Source: Aquitalea magnusonii | Lineage (GTDB): Bacteria > Pseudomonadota > Gammaproteobacteria > Burkholderiales > Chromobacteriaceae | DNA: 64,000 bases | NCBI RefSeq assembly: GCF_002217795.2 | Contig: NZ_AP018823.1 | Location: 186,001 to 250,000, forward strand | Reading direction: 5' to 3' | In this document: piece after piece, positions 1-9,335 of the stretch | How positions within the stretch are numbered: position 1 is the stretch's first letter | Layout of the letters: each line of letters begins with the position of its first letter | The notes under the pieces: generated by a model | Told to the model about the DNA's origin: nothing | Database searches by the model: none | The model's input: the letters and a program-made list of their open reading frames with translations, nothing else | Made by a program: the position numbers and the translations under genes

Positions 1-138
1 CAACCACATGGCCTGATGCCTGCCTACCGCCGCCCCTGATGGGCGGCGTTGCCATTTTGGCCTGGCCATGTTCATGAACAAGGGGGATGCGTCGCATGCT
101 GCGATGATATCGCCCAATCGAATTGCAGGAGCACACAC

Positions 139-1551
139 ATGCTGTTTTCCGAACTCGGGCTGTCGCCCGAGATTCTTCGTGCCATTGAAGAACAGGGTTA
201 TTCCGAGCCTACGCCCATCCAGGCCAAGGCCATTCCGCTGGTGCTGTCCGGACGCGACTTGCTGGCTGCTGCACAAACCGGCACCGGCAAGACAGCGGCA
301 TTCATGCTGCCCATTCTTGAGCGCCTGAAAAAATTCGCCAATACCAGTGTTTCCCCGGCCATGCACCCGGTGCGGGCGCTGGTGCTGTCGCCCACGCGCG
401 AGCTGGCCGACCAGATTGGCGTGAATGTAAAAACCTATACCAAGTATTTGCCGCTGCGAGCCACCACCGTGTTTGGCGGCATGAATATGGACCCGCAGAC
501 TGCCGAGCTGCGGCGTGGCATGGAAGTGGTGATTGCCACGCCGGGCCGTTTGCTGGACCACATCCAGCAAAAAAGCATCCAGCTAAACAAGGTGGAAGTG
601 CTGGTGCTGGACGAGGCCGACCGCATGCTGGACATGGGCTTCATCCAGGATATCCGCAAGATCATGAGCCTGCTGCCCAAGGAAAGGCAGACCCTGCTGT
701 TCTCGGCCACCTTTGCACCGGAAATCAAGCGTCTGGCCGCCGACTTCATGAAAGACCCGCAAACCGTGGAAGTGGCGCGGCAAAATGCCACCAATGAACA
801 CGTTGAGCAACTGGTGTATTCCGTCGATGCTGGTCGCAAGCGCTATTTGCTGAGCCATCTGATCAAGAGCCGTGACATGAGCCAGGTCATCGTGTTCTGC
901 AAGACCAAGCTGAGCGCTGACCAGTTGGCGCGGGATCTGAAACGTGACGGTCTGGTGGCCGAAGCCATTCATGGTGACAAGGCACAGGCCTCGCGGCTGG
1001 AAATCCTGTCCGCCTTCAAGGAAGGCAATCTGCGGGTGCTGGTAGCCACTGATGTGGCAGCGCGTGGCCTGGATATCAGTGAACTGCCCTTCGTGGTGAA
1101 TTACGAATTGCCCAATTCGCCGGAAGACTATGTGCATCGCATTGGTCGTACCGGTCGTGCCGGTGCCAGCGGGGTGGCCATGTCGCTGATGAGTCCGGCG
1201 GAAACCCGTCAGCATGAGGCCATTGAAAAGCTGACCCGTCAAACGCTGACGCCGCAAGTGGTGTCCGGCTTTGAGCCAGGCTCGGCTGCGCCGCGTGAGG
1301 AATCCTCTCATCGACACGAGCGCGAGCGTGATGCTGGTCGTGATCATGGCCGTTCCGCCCCGCGTGCCCCTGCGCGCGAAACCCTGCGTGATCCGATGTC
1401 GGTACCGGCATCCGCGTTGATGGCGGGCAAGTCTGGCGAAGGCCTGAAAACCATCAAGCCTGCCGGTAGCAGCCGCCGCAGCCGCAAGGCACAGCGCGAG
1501 ATTCCGGCTTTGCTGCTGCCGCCGCGCTACAAGGTGGAAGTCAGCCGCTGA
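139..1551 (+). CDS. rhlE: ATP-dependent DEAD-box RNA helicase, RhlE type
   Basis: A 470-residue cytoplasmic RNA helicase expected to unwind short RNA duplexes in ribosome assembly or RNA turnover. All core motifs are visible: Q-motif PTPIQ (24-28), Walker A AQTGTGKT (45-52), PTREL (85-89), TPGR (134-137), DEAD (158-161), SAT (189-191), ARGLD (308-312) and HRIGRTGR (333-340). After about residue 385 the protein becomes a basic, low-complexity tail rich in Arg, His and Glu, as in RhlE proteins, where the tail helps bind RNA. The start at 139 was chosen because an AGGAG lies at 127-131 and the Q-motif begins at once; an in-frame ATG 30 codons upstream lacks family similarity. A terminator follows. 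The subfamily (RhlE rather than another DEAD-box group) is inferred from the core and tail. Confidence 0.93.
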   Translation: MLFSELGLSPEILRAIEEQGYSEPTPIQAKAIPLVLSGRDLLAAAQTGTGKTAAFMLPILERLKKFANTSVSPAMHPVRALVLSPTRELADQIGVNVKTYTKYLPLRATTVFGGMNMDPQTAELRRGMEVVIATPGRLLDHIQQKSIQLNKVEVLVLDEADRMLDMGFIQDIRKIMSLLPKERQTLLFSATFAPEIKRLAADFMKDPQTVEVARQNATNEHVEQLVYSVDAGRKRYLLSHLIKSRDMSQVIVFCKTKLSADQLARDLKRDGLVAEAIHGDKAQASRLEILSAFKEGNLRVLVATDVAARGLDISELPFVVNYELPNSPEDYVHRIGRTGRAGASGVAMSLMSPAETRQHEAIEKLTRQTLTPQVVSGFEPGSAAPREESSHRHERERDAGRDHGRSAPRAPARETLRDPMSVPASALMAGKSGEGLKTIKPAGSSRRSRKAQREIPALLLPPRYKVEVSR

Positions 1552-1574
1552 TCGCCTGACTGCAGTGACACCAC

Positions 1575-1606
1575 AAAACCGCCTGTCTTTGGACCGGCGG
1601 TTTTTT
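1575..1606 (+). terminator. Rho-independent terminator after rhlE
   Basis: A GC-rich inverted repeat (arm 1575-1583, arm 1597-1605) is followed by a run of six T on the plus strand, 24 bases after the rhlE stop codon. Confidence 0.8.
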
Positions 1607-1623
1607 CATGGGGCGGGCTGATA

Positions 1624-1649
1624 TGAAAAAAGGCCCCCGCAGGGGCCCC
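1624..1649 (-). terminator. Rho-independent terminator of the lut genes
   Basis: GGCCCC and GGGGCC arms around a CGCA loop are preceded on the plus strand by a run of A, which reads as a hairpin plus T-tract on the minus strand just after lutC. Together with the rhlE terminator it separates the two convergent units. Confidence 0.75.
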
Positions 1650-1676
1650 AAGGAAGCAATGCTCCGTGCGTACAAA

Positions 1677-2243
1677 TCAGACAAATATCACCAGGGCCGC
1701 CATGGCACCGTGCGCACCCATCACCAGGCTTTGTTCGATATCCGCCGTGCGTGAGGAGCCGGAAATGAAGGCACCAAAGCCGTGTTCTGCCACTTCGATA
1801 CGGGCATAGGCATCGCGCATGGTGTCTACCATCGCCTCACGCGGCACTACCAGTACCAGCTTCTGGGTGAGGAAGTAAATCGAGCGGAAACGGTTGTCCG
1901 GATGGCTGACCCACACCGTGGCATTCTCCGCCACCGCCAGTTGGCCTGGGACGATGGCGACGTCGACGTCATGCCAGGCGTGCGGATCATCCACTTCTTC
2001 ATGCCCAGCCACGGTCAGGTCGACGGTGCGACCGGCTTCCGGCCAGCGTGCGGCCACGACATCGGCCACGCTCTGGCCATCCTGCAACTGGACTGCGTCG
2101 CCACCCAGATTGCGGATCAGCGTGGCAAACGCTTCAAACTGGTTGTCGTAGCGGATGAACGGTACGGCATGAATATCCGGCAGCGCTGATGCTTGCGGCC
2201 GGTTCTGGCGAATGCGGGCCAGTATGTTGTCACGGGCGCTCAT
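1677..2243 (-). CDS. lutC: Lactate utilisation protein C (LUD domain)
   Basis: A 188-residue LUD-domain (DUF162) protein, the third member of the LutABC/LldEFG complex that oxidises L-lactate to pyruvate in the cytoplasm. It starts MSARDNILARIRQ, the usual basic N-terminal helix of LutC, and continues with the alpha/beta LUD fold. It is somewhat shorter than the Bacillus protein, as proteobacterial YkgG-type members often are. Its start overlaps the stop of lutB by four bases, so the two are probably translationally coupled. The operon order lutA-lutB-lutC is standard. No lactate permease or LldR/LutR regulator gene lies next to it in this window. The function is assigned from family and context. 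Confidence 0.88.
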   Translation of the reverse strand: MSARDNILARIRQNRPQASALPDIHAVPFIRYDNQFEAFATLIRNLGGDAVQLQDGQSVADVVAARWPEAGRTVDLTVAGHEEVDDPHAWHDVDVAIVPGQLAVAENATVWVSHPDNRFRSIYFLTQKLVLVVPREAMVDTMRDAYARIEVAEHGFGAFISGSSRTADIEQSLVMGAHGAMAALVIFV

Positions 2244-3640
2244 TGTTGGCCCTCCTTGTCCTGCTTGTCCTGACTGCGCTGTTGGTACAGCTCCTTGAAG
2301 CTTTGTGCCGGCATCGGCGGAACATCCCGTCCGGCTCGGCTCCAGGCACTGTGGCGGGTGAGGCTTTCCGGAATGATGGGTACCACCTTGCGCATCACCT
2401 TGCCGCTCAGGTCAAACAGCGCTGGGTGCTGGGTGAGAAAGCGCATGGCCAGCAAACCCATTTTTTTGCCGACTGGCAGCAGGTTCTGCTCAAACGCCTT
2501 CTTGCGGTGCAGTACCAGTTGTTCGTGCAGATTGATCTTGACCGGGCAGACATTGGAGCAGGAGCCGCAGGTACTGCAGGCAAAGGCCATGCTGCCGTGC
2601 TTTTTCATGTCGCGGCTGGGGCCAAGGGTAGAACCGATGGGGCCGGGAATGATGTAGCTGTAGCTAAAGCCGCTGCTGCGCCGGTAAACCGGACAGGTGT
2701 TCATGCAGGCACCGCAGCGGATGCAGCGCAGGCTCTGGTAAAAGTCTTCATTGCCCAGAATCTCGCTGCGGCCGTTATCCACGATGACGATGTGCATCTC
2801 GCCACCGGGCCGCGCCTGGTGAAAATGCGAGGTATAGGTCGTTACCGGCGAGCCGATGGCGGAGCGGGCCAGCAGCCGGGTGAACACGCCCAGGTGTTCC
2901 AGCTTGGGAATGATTTTTTCCAGGCCCATGCTGGCAATGTGAATCGGCGGCAGGCTGGTGCCAAGGTCGGCATTGCCTTCATTGGTACACACCACCACGC
3001 CACCGGTTTCGGCAATGGCAAAGTTCACCCCGGTCAGGCCGGCGTCGGCGGACAGGAAGTGTTCGCGCAGATTGGCCCGTGCCGCGTGGGTGAGGTAGGT
3101 GGGGTCGTTATTGCCGGCCTCGGTGCCCAGCTCCTTGTGGAACAGTTCGGAAATCTGTTCTTTTTTCAGGTGGATGGCCGGCATCACGATGTGGCTGGGG
3201 GCTTCGTGGCGCAATTGCACGATGCGCTCGCCCAGGTCGGTATCCACCACCTCGATGCCGCGCTGTTCCAGATAAGGGTTCAGCCCGCACTCTTCGGTCA
3301 GCATGGACTTGGACTTGACCAGCTTCTTCACCTGCCGTGCTGCCAGAATGCCGTGCACGATGCGGTTGTGCTCGTCGGCATCGGCCGCCCAGTGTACGGT
3401 GACACCGTTTTTCTGCGCATTGGCTTCAAACTGGGCCAGGTAGTCATCCAGCTGCGACAGGGTATGTGCCTTGATCTCGCGAGCCAGCCGGCGCAGTTCT
3501 TCCCACTCCGGCAGTTGCTTGGCCTGGGCATCGCGTTTTTGTCTTACCCACCAGATGGCGCTGTCGTGCCACTTGGCCTGGGCGCGGTCCTTGAGGAATT
3601 CAGCCGCTGCCTGCGGGTGTTTTACGCTGTCGTCTTTCAT
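2240..3640 (-). CDS. lutB: Lactate utilisation iron-sulfur protein B
   Basis: A 466-residue iron-sulfur subunit of the LutABC L-lactate oxidation complex. It has an N-terminal LUD-like region (about 60-290) and then a double ferredoxin segment with cysteine motifs CIRCGACMNTCP (306-317) and CSTCGSCSNVCP (355-366), which should bind two 4Fe-4S clusters. The C-terminal region matches the LutB extension. Its start overlaps the lutA stop by four bases and its end overlaps lutC by four bases, giving a tight three-gene unit. In related bacteria the complex replaces or complements the flavin-dependent LldD dehydrogenase. Identification rests on domain layout and neighbours and is secure at family level. 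Confidence 0.92.
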   Translation of the reverse strand: MKDDSVKHPQAAAEFLKDRAQAKWHDSAIWWVRQKRDAQAKQLPEWEELRRLAREIKAHTLSQLDDYLAQFEANAQKNGVTVHWAADADEHNRIVHGILAARQVKKLVKSKSMLTEECGLNPYLEQRGIEVVDTDLGERIVQLRHEAPSHIVMPAIHLKKEQISELFHKELGTEAGNNDPTYLTHAARANLREHFLSADAGLTGVNFAIAETGGVVVCTNEGNADLGTSLPPIHIASMGLEKIIPKLEHLGVFTRLLARSAIGSPVTTYTSHFHQARPGGEMHIVIVDNGRSEILGNEDFYQSLRCIRCGACMNTCPVYRRSSGFSYSYIIPGPIGSTLGPSRDMKKHGSMAFACSTCGSCSNVCPVKINLHEQLVLHRKKAFEQNLLPVGKKMGLLAMRFLTQHPALFDLSGKVMRKVVPIIPESLTRHSAWSRAGRDVPPMPAQSFKELYQQRSQDKQDKEGQQ

Positions 3641-4392
3641 GCGCCTGCTCCCCGGCCGGTGAGGATTTCCACGATGTGCAGCGGGCGGATGGTCTTGCCC
3701 TGATGACGGATGATGCCACCCATATGCATCAGACAGGAGGGGTCGGCACCGACGATGTATTCCGCGCCGGTGGCTTCGTGCTGGGCAATGCGGTCTTCGC
3801 CCATGGCGGTGGACAGTTCCGGCTCATCCACGCAGAAGGTGCCGCCAAAACCGCAGCATTCGTCACGGCGTTCCGGCAGCAACACTTCCACGCCATCCAC
3901 CAGCTTGAGGATGGACTCCAGGCGCGAGTGATAGGGCATCATCAGTTCGGACGGGCTGGCGTGATGCAGCTCGCGCAGGCCGTGGCAGCTTTGGTGAATG
4001 GAAACCTTGTGCGGGAAGTACACCGGCTTGGGCAGCTTTTCCAGCTTCAGCACATCTTGCAGGAATTCGATGATTTCGTAGACCTTGGGCTTGAGCTGCT
4101 GGTAGGCGGGGTCTTCCGCAATATACCAGTCATAGTGGTGGGTGACGTGCGAAACGCAACTGCCGGAGGGGGCGACTACATAGTCGTATTGCTGGAACAC
4201 TGCGGTAAAACGCTTAGCGGCGTCACAAGCGCCCTTGCTATCGCCATTATTGGCCAGTGGCTGGCCGCAACAGGATTGCTGCAGCGGGTAGTCCACCTCA
4301 CAGCCCAGGCTTTCCAGCAGTTCGAGCGTGGCCATGGCCACATGGGGGAACAGTTCGTTGATGAAACAGGGAATGAACAGGCCGATTTTCAT
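3637..4392 (-). CDS. lutA: Lactate utilisation protein A (cysteine-rich CCG protein)
   Basis: A 251-residue protein of the CCG-domain family (similar to heterodisulfide reductase and GlcF subunits) and the first gene of lutABC. Two CCG repeats are visible at 41-43 (QQSCCGQP) and 179-181 (DECCGFGG), with extra cysteines that probably hold an iron-sulfur cluster. The start at 4392 was chosen because the family begins with MKIGLFIPCF and a GGAGG lies about ten bases upstream; an earlier in-frame start adds 15 residues with no family similarity. The upstream gap to the chemoreceptor gene is 93 bases, so lut could have its own promoter there or be read through from above. No operator could be recognised. 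Confidence 0.92.
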   Translation of the reverse strand: MKIGLFIPCFINELFPHVAMATLELLESLGCEVDYPLQQSCCGQPLANNGDSKGACDAAKRFTAVFQQYDYVVAPSGSCVSHVTHHYDWYIAEDPAYQQLKPKVYEIIEFLQDVLKLEKLPKPVYFPHKVSIHQSCHGLRELHHASPSELMMPYHSRLESILKLVDGVEVLLPERRDECCGFGGTFCVDEPELSTAMGEDRIAQHEATGAEYIVGADPSCLMHMGGIIRHQGKTIRPLHIVEILTGRGAGA

Positions 4393-4485
4393 GGTGCGCG
4401 GGGCCTCCAACAGGCAGGAGCAGGGTTCAGGCTGCATTAGATAATGTTCATGCTGCCGCTGCCAATTCGGATTTACCCTCGTGTG

Positions 4486-5823
4486 CTAGCTGGCGTCATG
4501 TGTATCCCGGTTTTTCATGTCGGCAAAACGGCTGACTGCGGCAACCACGCCTTTGGCCTGGTGATTGATGCTGGAAATGGTTTCTCCTACCCGCTGGGAT
4601 AGCTGCACAGTGCCATTGGCCTGGGCCAGCAGGCTGTCCATGCTGGCGACGGCAGTAAGGGTATGCTTCTGGATGTCCTGCACCATGGTATTGATTTGTA
4701 CGGTGGAACTCGACGTGCGTTCTGCCAGCTTGCGCACTTCGTCGGCCACCACCGCGAAGCCACGGCCCATCTCGCCGGCACGGGCGGCTTCGATGGCTGC
4801 ATTCAGCGCCAGCAGATTGGTCTGGTCGGCAATTTCCTTGATGGTTTGCACAATGGAGCCGATCTGTTGCGAACGCTCACCCAGTTGCTGTACCTGCTGG
4901 CTGCCACGCTCGATGTTGTTGGCCATATTCATGATGTCTTCAATGCTCTGCTCGATGTCGAACACACCGGCGTCGGCCAGCGACTGGGTTTCACGCGAGG
5001 ATGAGTAAGCCAGCAAGGCAGACTCGCGTTCCTGCTGTTGCTGGGTGATCTGGGCAGTAATGTCAGTGGCAAACTTGATGACGCTGCACACTCTGCCCTG
5101 TTCGTCCCGCACCGGGTTGTAATTGGCTTCCAGCCAGATCAGTCTGCCGTCGCGGGTGAGGCGCTGGATACGTCCGCTGTAGTGCTGACCATTGCGCAGG
5201 CGTTCCCACAAGGCGGCATATTCCGGACTGGCGGCAAATTCGGCGGTACACAGCATGCGGTGCTGTTTACCGATCAGGCTGTCGCGGGTATAGCCTGTTA
5301 CGTTCAGGAAATTTTCATTGGCATCAATGATCTGTCCATCCGGGGTGAATTCTATTTCGGCCATCGCCTGGTTGATGGCCTGCAGGATGGCCTTGTTGCG
5401 AGCGGCCTCTTGCACGCTATGGCTGACGTCGGTGGCCAGCTTGATGATGCTGACCACCCGGTTTTGCGCATCCAGTATCGGGGTGTAAGTTGCTTCCAGC
5501 CAGACGGTGCGGCCATCACGGGAGAGGCGGCGCACCCGGTTGTGGTAGCTCTCGCCGCGGCGCAGCCCTTCCCACAGCTTGCGGTAGTCGGCACTGGCCG
5601 CATAGGCTGCATCGCACAGCATGCTGTGCGGTTTGCCCAGCAGTTGTTCAGGGCTGGTATAGCCCATGGTGTCGAGGAAGTTCTGGTTGACCGCGCTGAT
5701 GGTGCCATCTGGGCTAAAGCGAATTTGCGCCATGGAGAGGTCCAGCGCCGTTTCGAGTTGCCGTGAGGCGGCCAGTTGCTGCTCCAACTGTGCAATCCGC
5801 TGTTTCAGATGTTGATTGAACAT
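4486..5823 (-). CDS. Soluble chemoreceptor with two PAS domains
   Basis: A 445-residue methyl-accepting chemotaxis-type protein without any membrane helix. A short coiled coil (1-25) is followed by two similar PAS/PAC units (about 24-135 and 146-258; both contain DGR-W-LEA-Y-P motifs), then a shortened signalling domain whose tip, [20 protein letters not shown] (328-347) and the following ARAGE, contacts CheA and CheW. It resembles the Aer or BdlA class, which sense redox or energy state through bound FAD or heme. The ligand here is unknown. There is no C-terminal NWETF-like pentapeptide for CheR docking. The ribosome site GGGGGA sits eight bases before the ATG. It is the gene just upstream of lutABC, but a functional link is only a guess. 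Confidence 0.9.
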   Translation of the reverse strand: MFNQHLKQRIAQLEQQLAASRQLETALDLSMAQIRFSPDGTISAVNQNFLDTMGYTSPEQLLGKPHSMLCDAAYAASADYRKLWEGLRRGESYHNRVRRLSRDGRTVWLEATYTPILDAQNRVVSIIKLATDVSHSVQEAARNKAILQAINQAMAEIEFTPDGQIIDANENFLNVTGYTRDSLIGKQHRMLCTAEFAASPEYAALWERLRNGQHYSGRIQRLTRDGRLIWLEANYNPVRDEQGRVCSVIKFATDITAQITQQQQERESALLAYSSSRETQSLADAGVFDIEQSIEDIMNMANNIERGSQQVQQLGERSQQIGSIVQTIKEIADQTNLLALNAAIEAARAGEMGRGFAVVADEVRKLAERTSSSTVQINTMVQDIQKHTLTAVASMDSLLAQANGTVQLSQRVGETISSINHQAKGVVAAVSRFADMKNRDTHDAS

Positions 5824-6356
5824 TTATCTTATCCCCCAGCCCGTGCGGGCTTTGATGATCTGTTATAGAAGATGGCAGGGTGCTGGAGAAAGTTCTGCCA
5901 GAACACGACTTTAGGCATGCTTGCATGCGGTGAGCGGACGGTTGATCAGCCCTGATCATGACTGTTTGTCCGGCAATACACGCTGGCTGGCAGCGCTGTT
6001 GCAGCTATTTAATGGATATGGATGATCATTTTTTACTTGTTATGACTTTTAAATAATCTGCCGAGTATTCGCAATAATTTGCTTTGCTGCGCTCACTTGG
6101 CAAGTCAGTCAAGAGTGTTATCCTTGGCAGGTATGCCTGTGTTTTTCTGCCCTTTGGTACAAGGTGAACGGTCTTGTCACCGTGCCCGGCTGTCATGCGG
6201 GAATCTGGCTGGCATGCTGGGAATATCGGAATCGCGGCAGGCATCTTGTTGCTGCTGGCCGTCGGTAGTGGTGAGTGAGGTGTTGAATCCGGGCTGTATC
6301 ATGTCACGGCAGTTGCGTGATGTCCGGCAATAGTCAGTGAAGGTCGGTGTGGCAAG
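5824..6356. other. 533-base non-coding stretch
   Basis: No convincing gene on either strand; the short open frames lack ribosome sites and family character. It is more AT-rich than its surroundings around 6000-6100. Two small palindromic features are visible: GCATGC repeated at 5915-5920 and 5923-5928, and TGATCA repeated at 5943-5948 and 5953-5958. It should carry the promoter of the double-PAS receptor gene (minus) and of the orphan gene at 6357 (plus), but neither was recognised with confidence. Confidence 0.5.
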
Positions 6357-6716
6357 ATGATAAATATCAAACAGAATTTGACTTCCTGTTGTTCGGATCT
6401 TTGTTCCGGCAAGGGAGATGGCGACCGGATCATCCAGCTGATTGCCTTGTTCAAGGCATTTCATGTGCTGTATGTAAATGTGCATTCTCCCGAAGCAAGA
6501 TTGATCCAGCATGCCATTGAAAACCTGAAATCGGTTTATTCGGTTTTCCAGTCGCGTGATGAAATCGTGCTGATGCCCTACGAATTGCGCGAACTGAATG
6601 CCGCCCGGCAGGCATGCCTGTCCAAATCAGGCCGCCGCAGTGCCAGCGTGCTGCATCACCTTTATGCGGTGTATCTTGAGTACTATCGCCGCACCCTGGC
6701 TGGCATGACTGGGTGA
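6357..6716 (+). CDS. Orphan hypothetical protein, 119 residues
   Basis: An unrecognised small protein. The N-terminus has a cysteine-bearing segment (SCCSDLC, 10-16); the rest is predicted largely helical with a Leu/Ile/Val/Tyr-rich central part and a basic stretch SKSGRR. There is no signal peptide or membrane helix. It is followed by a good terminator, which supports a real transcription unit, but the ribosome site before the ATG is weak (AAGG about 13 bases upstream). It stands alone between two non-coding stretches on the far side of selC, a location often used by acquired DNA. It could be a lineage-specific gene or a false call; coding confidence is moderate. Confidence 0.5.
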   Translation: MINIKQNLTSCCSDLCSGKGDGDRIIQLIALFKAFHVLYVNVHSPEARLIQHAIENLKSVYSVFQSRDEIVLMPYELRELNAARQACLSKSGRRSASVLHHLYAVYLEYYRRTLAGMTG

Positions 6717-6754
6717 GCCCTGGCCCGCGCGCTACAACCATTACGGCAGAATGA

Positions 6755-6787
6755 CGATGAAACCCGCAGTAATGCGGGTTTTGTCAT
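6755..6787 (+). terminator. Terminator after the orphan gene
   Basis: Arms AAACCCGCA (6760-6768) and TGCGGGTTT (6773-6781) with further pairing of flanking GATGA and TCATC. The T-run is short but the stem is strong; it would work in either direction. Confidence 0.65.
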
Positions 6788-7304
6788 CTGTGTTGTCCGG
6801 TAGGCAAGTGGCCTTGACCGGCGCGCAGGTGCTTGGATGAGAGGGCAGGGACGCATAGCGCCGCGCGCTTGCTGTTTTGTTTCATGAAGCGGCCACCGCT
6901 ATCTTGCGGCCAGGCAGGATGGTGCCGCTTTCCGGCATGGCTGCTGTCCCACCCCGCCCGCCCACTTGAGGCGTCGAAAAATATGCAGCTGCATGATTGC
7001 CCCGTAAACAGCCCGTGGCAAGGCTCTTGTGCTGGAATTGCACCTGGTTGCCTTCATGCGGTTTCATGCGTTTTGCGCATGGTTTCTGCGCCCGTATTTT
7101 GCATCATTGCCACTTCTCATATCCGCACGCACTCAGGGTGCTGCGCCCAGGTTGCATTTCCTTCAGTTTCTTGTGCGAAATTTGTGCGAATTCTGACGCC
7201 GCATGAAGCCGCCTAAAGCCGCCATCACGTCAGCGCTGTTAGTTTGAAACCGTTGCTGGGCCTTGGTTTAACGCGGTTTTACGCGGCTTGGCGTGGCTTG
7301 TTGA
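6788..7304. other. 517-base non-coding stretch beside selC
   Basis: No supported gene. Short open frames here start without ribosome sites and give compositionally odd peptides. The part closest to the tRNA (7171-7300) contains three sets of direct repeats with a 10-11 base period, described separately. The stretch lies directly 3' of tRNA-Sec, so it may be a scar or attachment region. Confidence 0.45.
7171..7300. repeat. Helically phased direct repeats next to tRNA-Sec
   Basis: Three groups of short tandem repeats: TTGTGCGAA at 7171-7179 and 7182-7190 (11-base step); AAGCCGCC at 7206-7213 and 7216-7223 (10-base step); and three 10-base units ACGCGGTTTT, ACGCGGCTTG and GCGTGGCTTG at 7271-7300. 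Such phased pairs flanking a tRNA 3' end resemble arm-type binding sites of tyrosine integrases, but no integrase gene or second copy of the tRNA end is present in the window. The role is inference. Confidence 0.4.
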
Positions 7305-7399
7305 TGGCGGAAGAGAATGGGAGTCGAACCCACCCGGGACCGCTGGCGGCCCCCTCTGGTTTTGAAGACCAGCCACCCCACCGGGGATGCCTCTCTTCC
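7305..7399 (-). tRNA. selC: tRNA-Sec (anticodon TCA)
   Basis: A 95-nucleotide tRNA including the encoded CCA. It has the hallmarks of bacterial tRNA-Sec: an extended eight-base-pair acceptor stem (GGAAGAGA with TCTCTTCC), discriminator G, a long variable arm, and anticodon TCA in the loop CTTCAAA, which reads UGA. The T-loop GTTCGA is present. It lies 22 bases beyond the selB stop on the same strand, and the in-frame TGA of fdnG in this window is a client codon. Confidence 0.96.
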
Positions 7400-7421
7400 A
7401 TGCCGGCTGATTATACCGGTT

Positions 7422-9335
7422 TCACGTCGGCGGGAAAGCGTGCTGCGCTGCAGTGGTTTGACTGCTGGAAAACAGCAGGTTTTCGCGCAGCAGGTGGCGG
7501 TCGCCCAGGCGGCGGGTAAAGCCGGTGCGGTCGTAAAATTCCAGTATCTGAATGGCCAGCTTGCGGCCGCAGCCCAGCTGGTTGCGGAAGGCGGCAGCGT
7601 CGGCATGTCCGTGTTGCTGGCAGAGCTGGCGGATGATGTCAGCCATGGCCTGCATGCTGGCGCTGGAGAAATAGCGGTCCTGCACCACGGCCACCACATG
7701 TCCCAAGCGCGCAGCCTTGTGCAGCAGGCGGCGTGTTTCCCCTTCATCGTCGCCTAGGGTGTCGGCAAGATCGCGCACCCAGTGTGCTTCGCTGCCGACA
7801 AAGCAGGATGACAGTCGCTGCCAGTGCTGCTCCTCCTGCGGGGTGAAGGCCAGTACATGCTGTGGCAGGTGTAGCCAGCCGCGGGTTTGCAGCAGCCGGC
7901 CCTGTTGCAGCAGTTGTTCCACCAGCAGGTTGAGCGTGCTTTCCGGCTCGGTGGGCAGGGCCAGCCGGCGCAGGCGGCCTCGGCTGGCACCCAACTGGTC
8001 CGGCTGTTGCTGGTGCAGCATGGCCAGCCGTTGCAACAAGGTGTCCTGCATGGCTTCCCAGTGTTGCAGGTGATAGAACCGTCCGGCCACTTGCTGGCCG
8101 GGACTGGCTTGCAGCAATTGTTGCAGGGCGGGTTCATCCAGCTGCATGTCCCAGGCAAAATCCTGTAGCACCACGGTCTGCTGCCGGCTTTGCAGTTGCA
8201 GTCTGTCGGCGGGGGTGAGTGTGGCGTGCTGCAATTGCTGCAGATAAGCCAGCCGGGCCGGCTGGCGTTTGCCGCGGCCCGGTACCTGCAATTCGAGCAG
8301 ACGTGCGCCGGCCAGGGTGTCGCGTGCGCTGGCATCGCGCAGGATCAGCCGATCACCGCAAACCATCCACAATGGCTGGTCCAGAACCAGTTCGGCCAGG
8401 GCGGTTTCTCCGGCAGCCAGTTGGCTGCGGTTTAGCAGTGCCAGCCGTCCGGTAATGTGGCGTGCTGCATGGTGGATATGCAAGGCCTGCCAGTGCCGCA
8501 GGGGGGCGATGGCCTGCACGCTGACGGTGATGCGGCTGCTAGGTGCAGGCGCTGTGGTGCTGAACAGCCAGTCACCGCGCTGGATGTCTTTCTTTTCAAT
8601 ATCCCCAGTCAGATTCAGTGCGATGCGTTGCCCGGCCTGGCCAGACTGCGCTGCGGTATTTTGCACATGCAGGCTACGCACCCTGAGTGGCTCATCCTTG
8701 CCACTGAGCCAGAGCCGGTCGCCAAGTTGTACCTGACCGCCCAGGGCGGTACCGGTGACTACCAGGCCGGCACCGCTGAGGCTGAAGGCGCGGTCTATGG
8801 CCAGGCGGAAACGCTGGCCGGCAGGGGAGGGGAGTGCTGACAGGTGTTGCAGCAGGTGCTGGCGTAATGGCGCAATCCCCGCGCCGCTGTGGCTGGATAC
8901 CGGAAAGAGCGGTGCATCTGGCCATGGGCTGGCGGCCAGCAGTTGGCGGATGTCCTTGGCCACTGCCTGTTGCCGGCGGGAATCAGCCAGATCGCACTTG
9001 CTGATGACTACGCTGAGCTGGGGAATGCCACTTAGCTGCAGGATGGCCAGGTGTTCTCGTGTCTGCGGCATGATGCCGTCGTCAGTGGCAACGATCAGCA
9101 AGGCATGCGGAATGCCAGACAGGCCGCACAGCATGTTGGCCAGGAATTTCTCGTGGCCCGGTACGTCAATGAAGCCGGCTACCCGTCCGTCCGCCAGCGG
9201 CAGGTAGACATAACCCAGGTCTATGGTCATGCCGCGTTTTTTCTCTTCCGGCAAGCGGTCGGCATTCTGGCCGGTTAGCGCGGTGAGCAGGGCGGTCTTG
9301 CCATGATCGACATGGCCGGCAGTGGCAAAAATCAT
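7422..9335 (-). CDS. selB: Selenocysteine-specific elongation factor SelB
   Basis: A 637-residue GTPase that carries selenocysteyl-tRNA to UGA codons marked by a SECIS hairpin. G motifs are clear: GHVDHGKT (7-14), DVPGHE (57-62) and SKCD (112-115), followed by EF-Tu-like domains 2 and 3. The C-terminal half (from about 370) matches the winged-helix repeats that bind the SECIS RNA. Length agrees with the family (about 600-640). The start codon overlaps the stop of the upstream cation-efflux gene (ATGA), and selC lies directly downstream, so the unit reads cation transporter-selB-selC. Its only visible client here is fdnG. Confidence 0.96.
   Translation of the reverse strand: MIFATAGHVDHGKTALLTALTGQNADRLPEEKKRGMTIDLGYVYLPLADGRVAGFIDVPGHEKFLANMLCGLSGIPHALLIVATDDGIMPQTREHLAILQLSGIPQLSVVISKCDLADSRRQQAVAKDIRQLLAASPWPDAPLFPVSSHSGAGIAPLRQHLLQHLSALPSPAGQRFRLAIDRAFSLSGAGLVVTGTALGGQVQLGDRLWLSGKDEPLRVRSLHVQNTAAQSGQAGQRIALNLTGDIEKKDIQRGDWLFSTTAPAPSSRITVSVQAIAPLRHWQALHIHHAARHITGRLALLNRSQLAAGETALAELVLDQPLWMVCGDRLILRDASARDTLAGARLLELQVPGRGKRQPARLAYLQQLQHATLTPADRLQLQSRQQTVVLQDFAWDMQLDEPALQQLLQASPGQQVAGRFYHLQHWEAMQDTLLQRLAMLHQQQPDQLGASRGRLRRLALPTEPESTLNLLVEQLLQQGRLLQTRGWLHLPQHVLAFTPQEEQHWQRLSSCFVGSEAHWVRDLADTLGDDEGETRRLLHKAARLGHVVAVVQDRYFSSASMQAMADIIRQLCQQHGHADAAAFRNQLGCGRKLAIQILEFYDRTGFTRRLGDRHLLRENLLFSSSQTTAAQHAFPPT

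Noticed and set aside
5824..5860. Sigma-28-like promoter (CAAAG ... GGGGATAA) before the double-PAS receptor
   Set aside because: The supposed -10 element overlaps the ribosome site, leaving almost no leader; the -35 match is weak.
6833..7216. Possible 127-codon gene beside selC
   Set aside because: No ribosome site, odd composition with many Cys/His/Ser and no similarity to any family I know; the region is better explained as non-coding with repeats.
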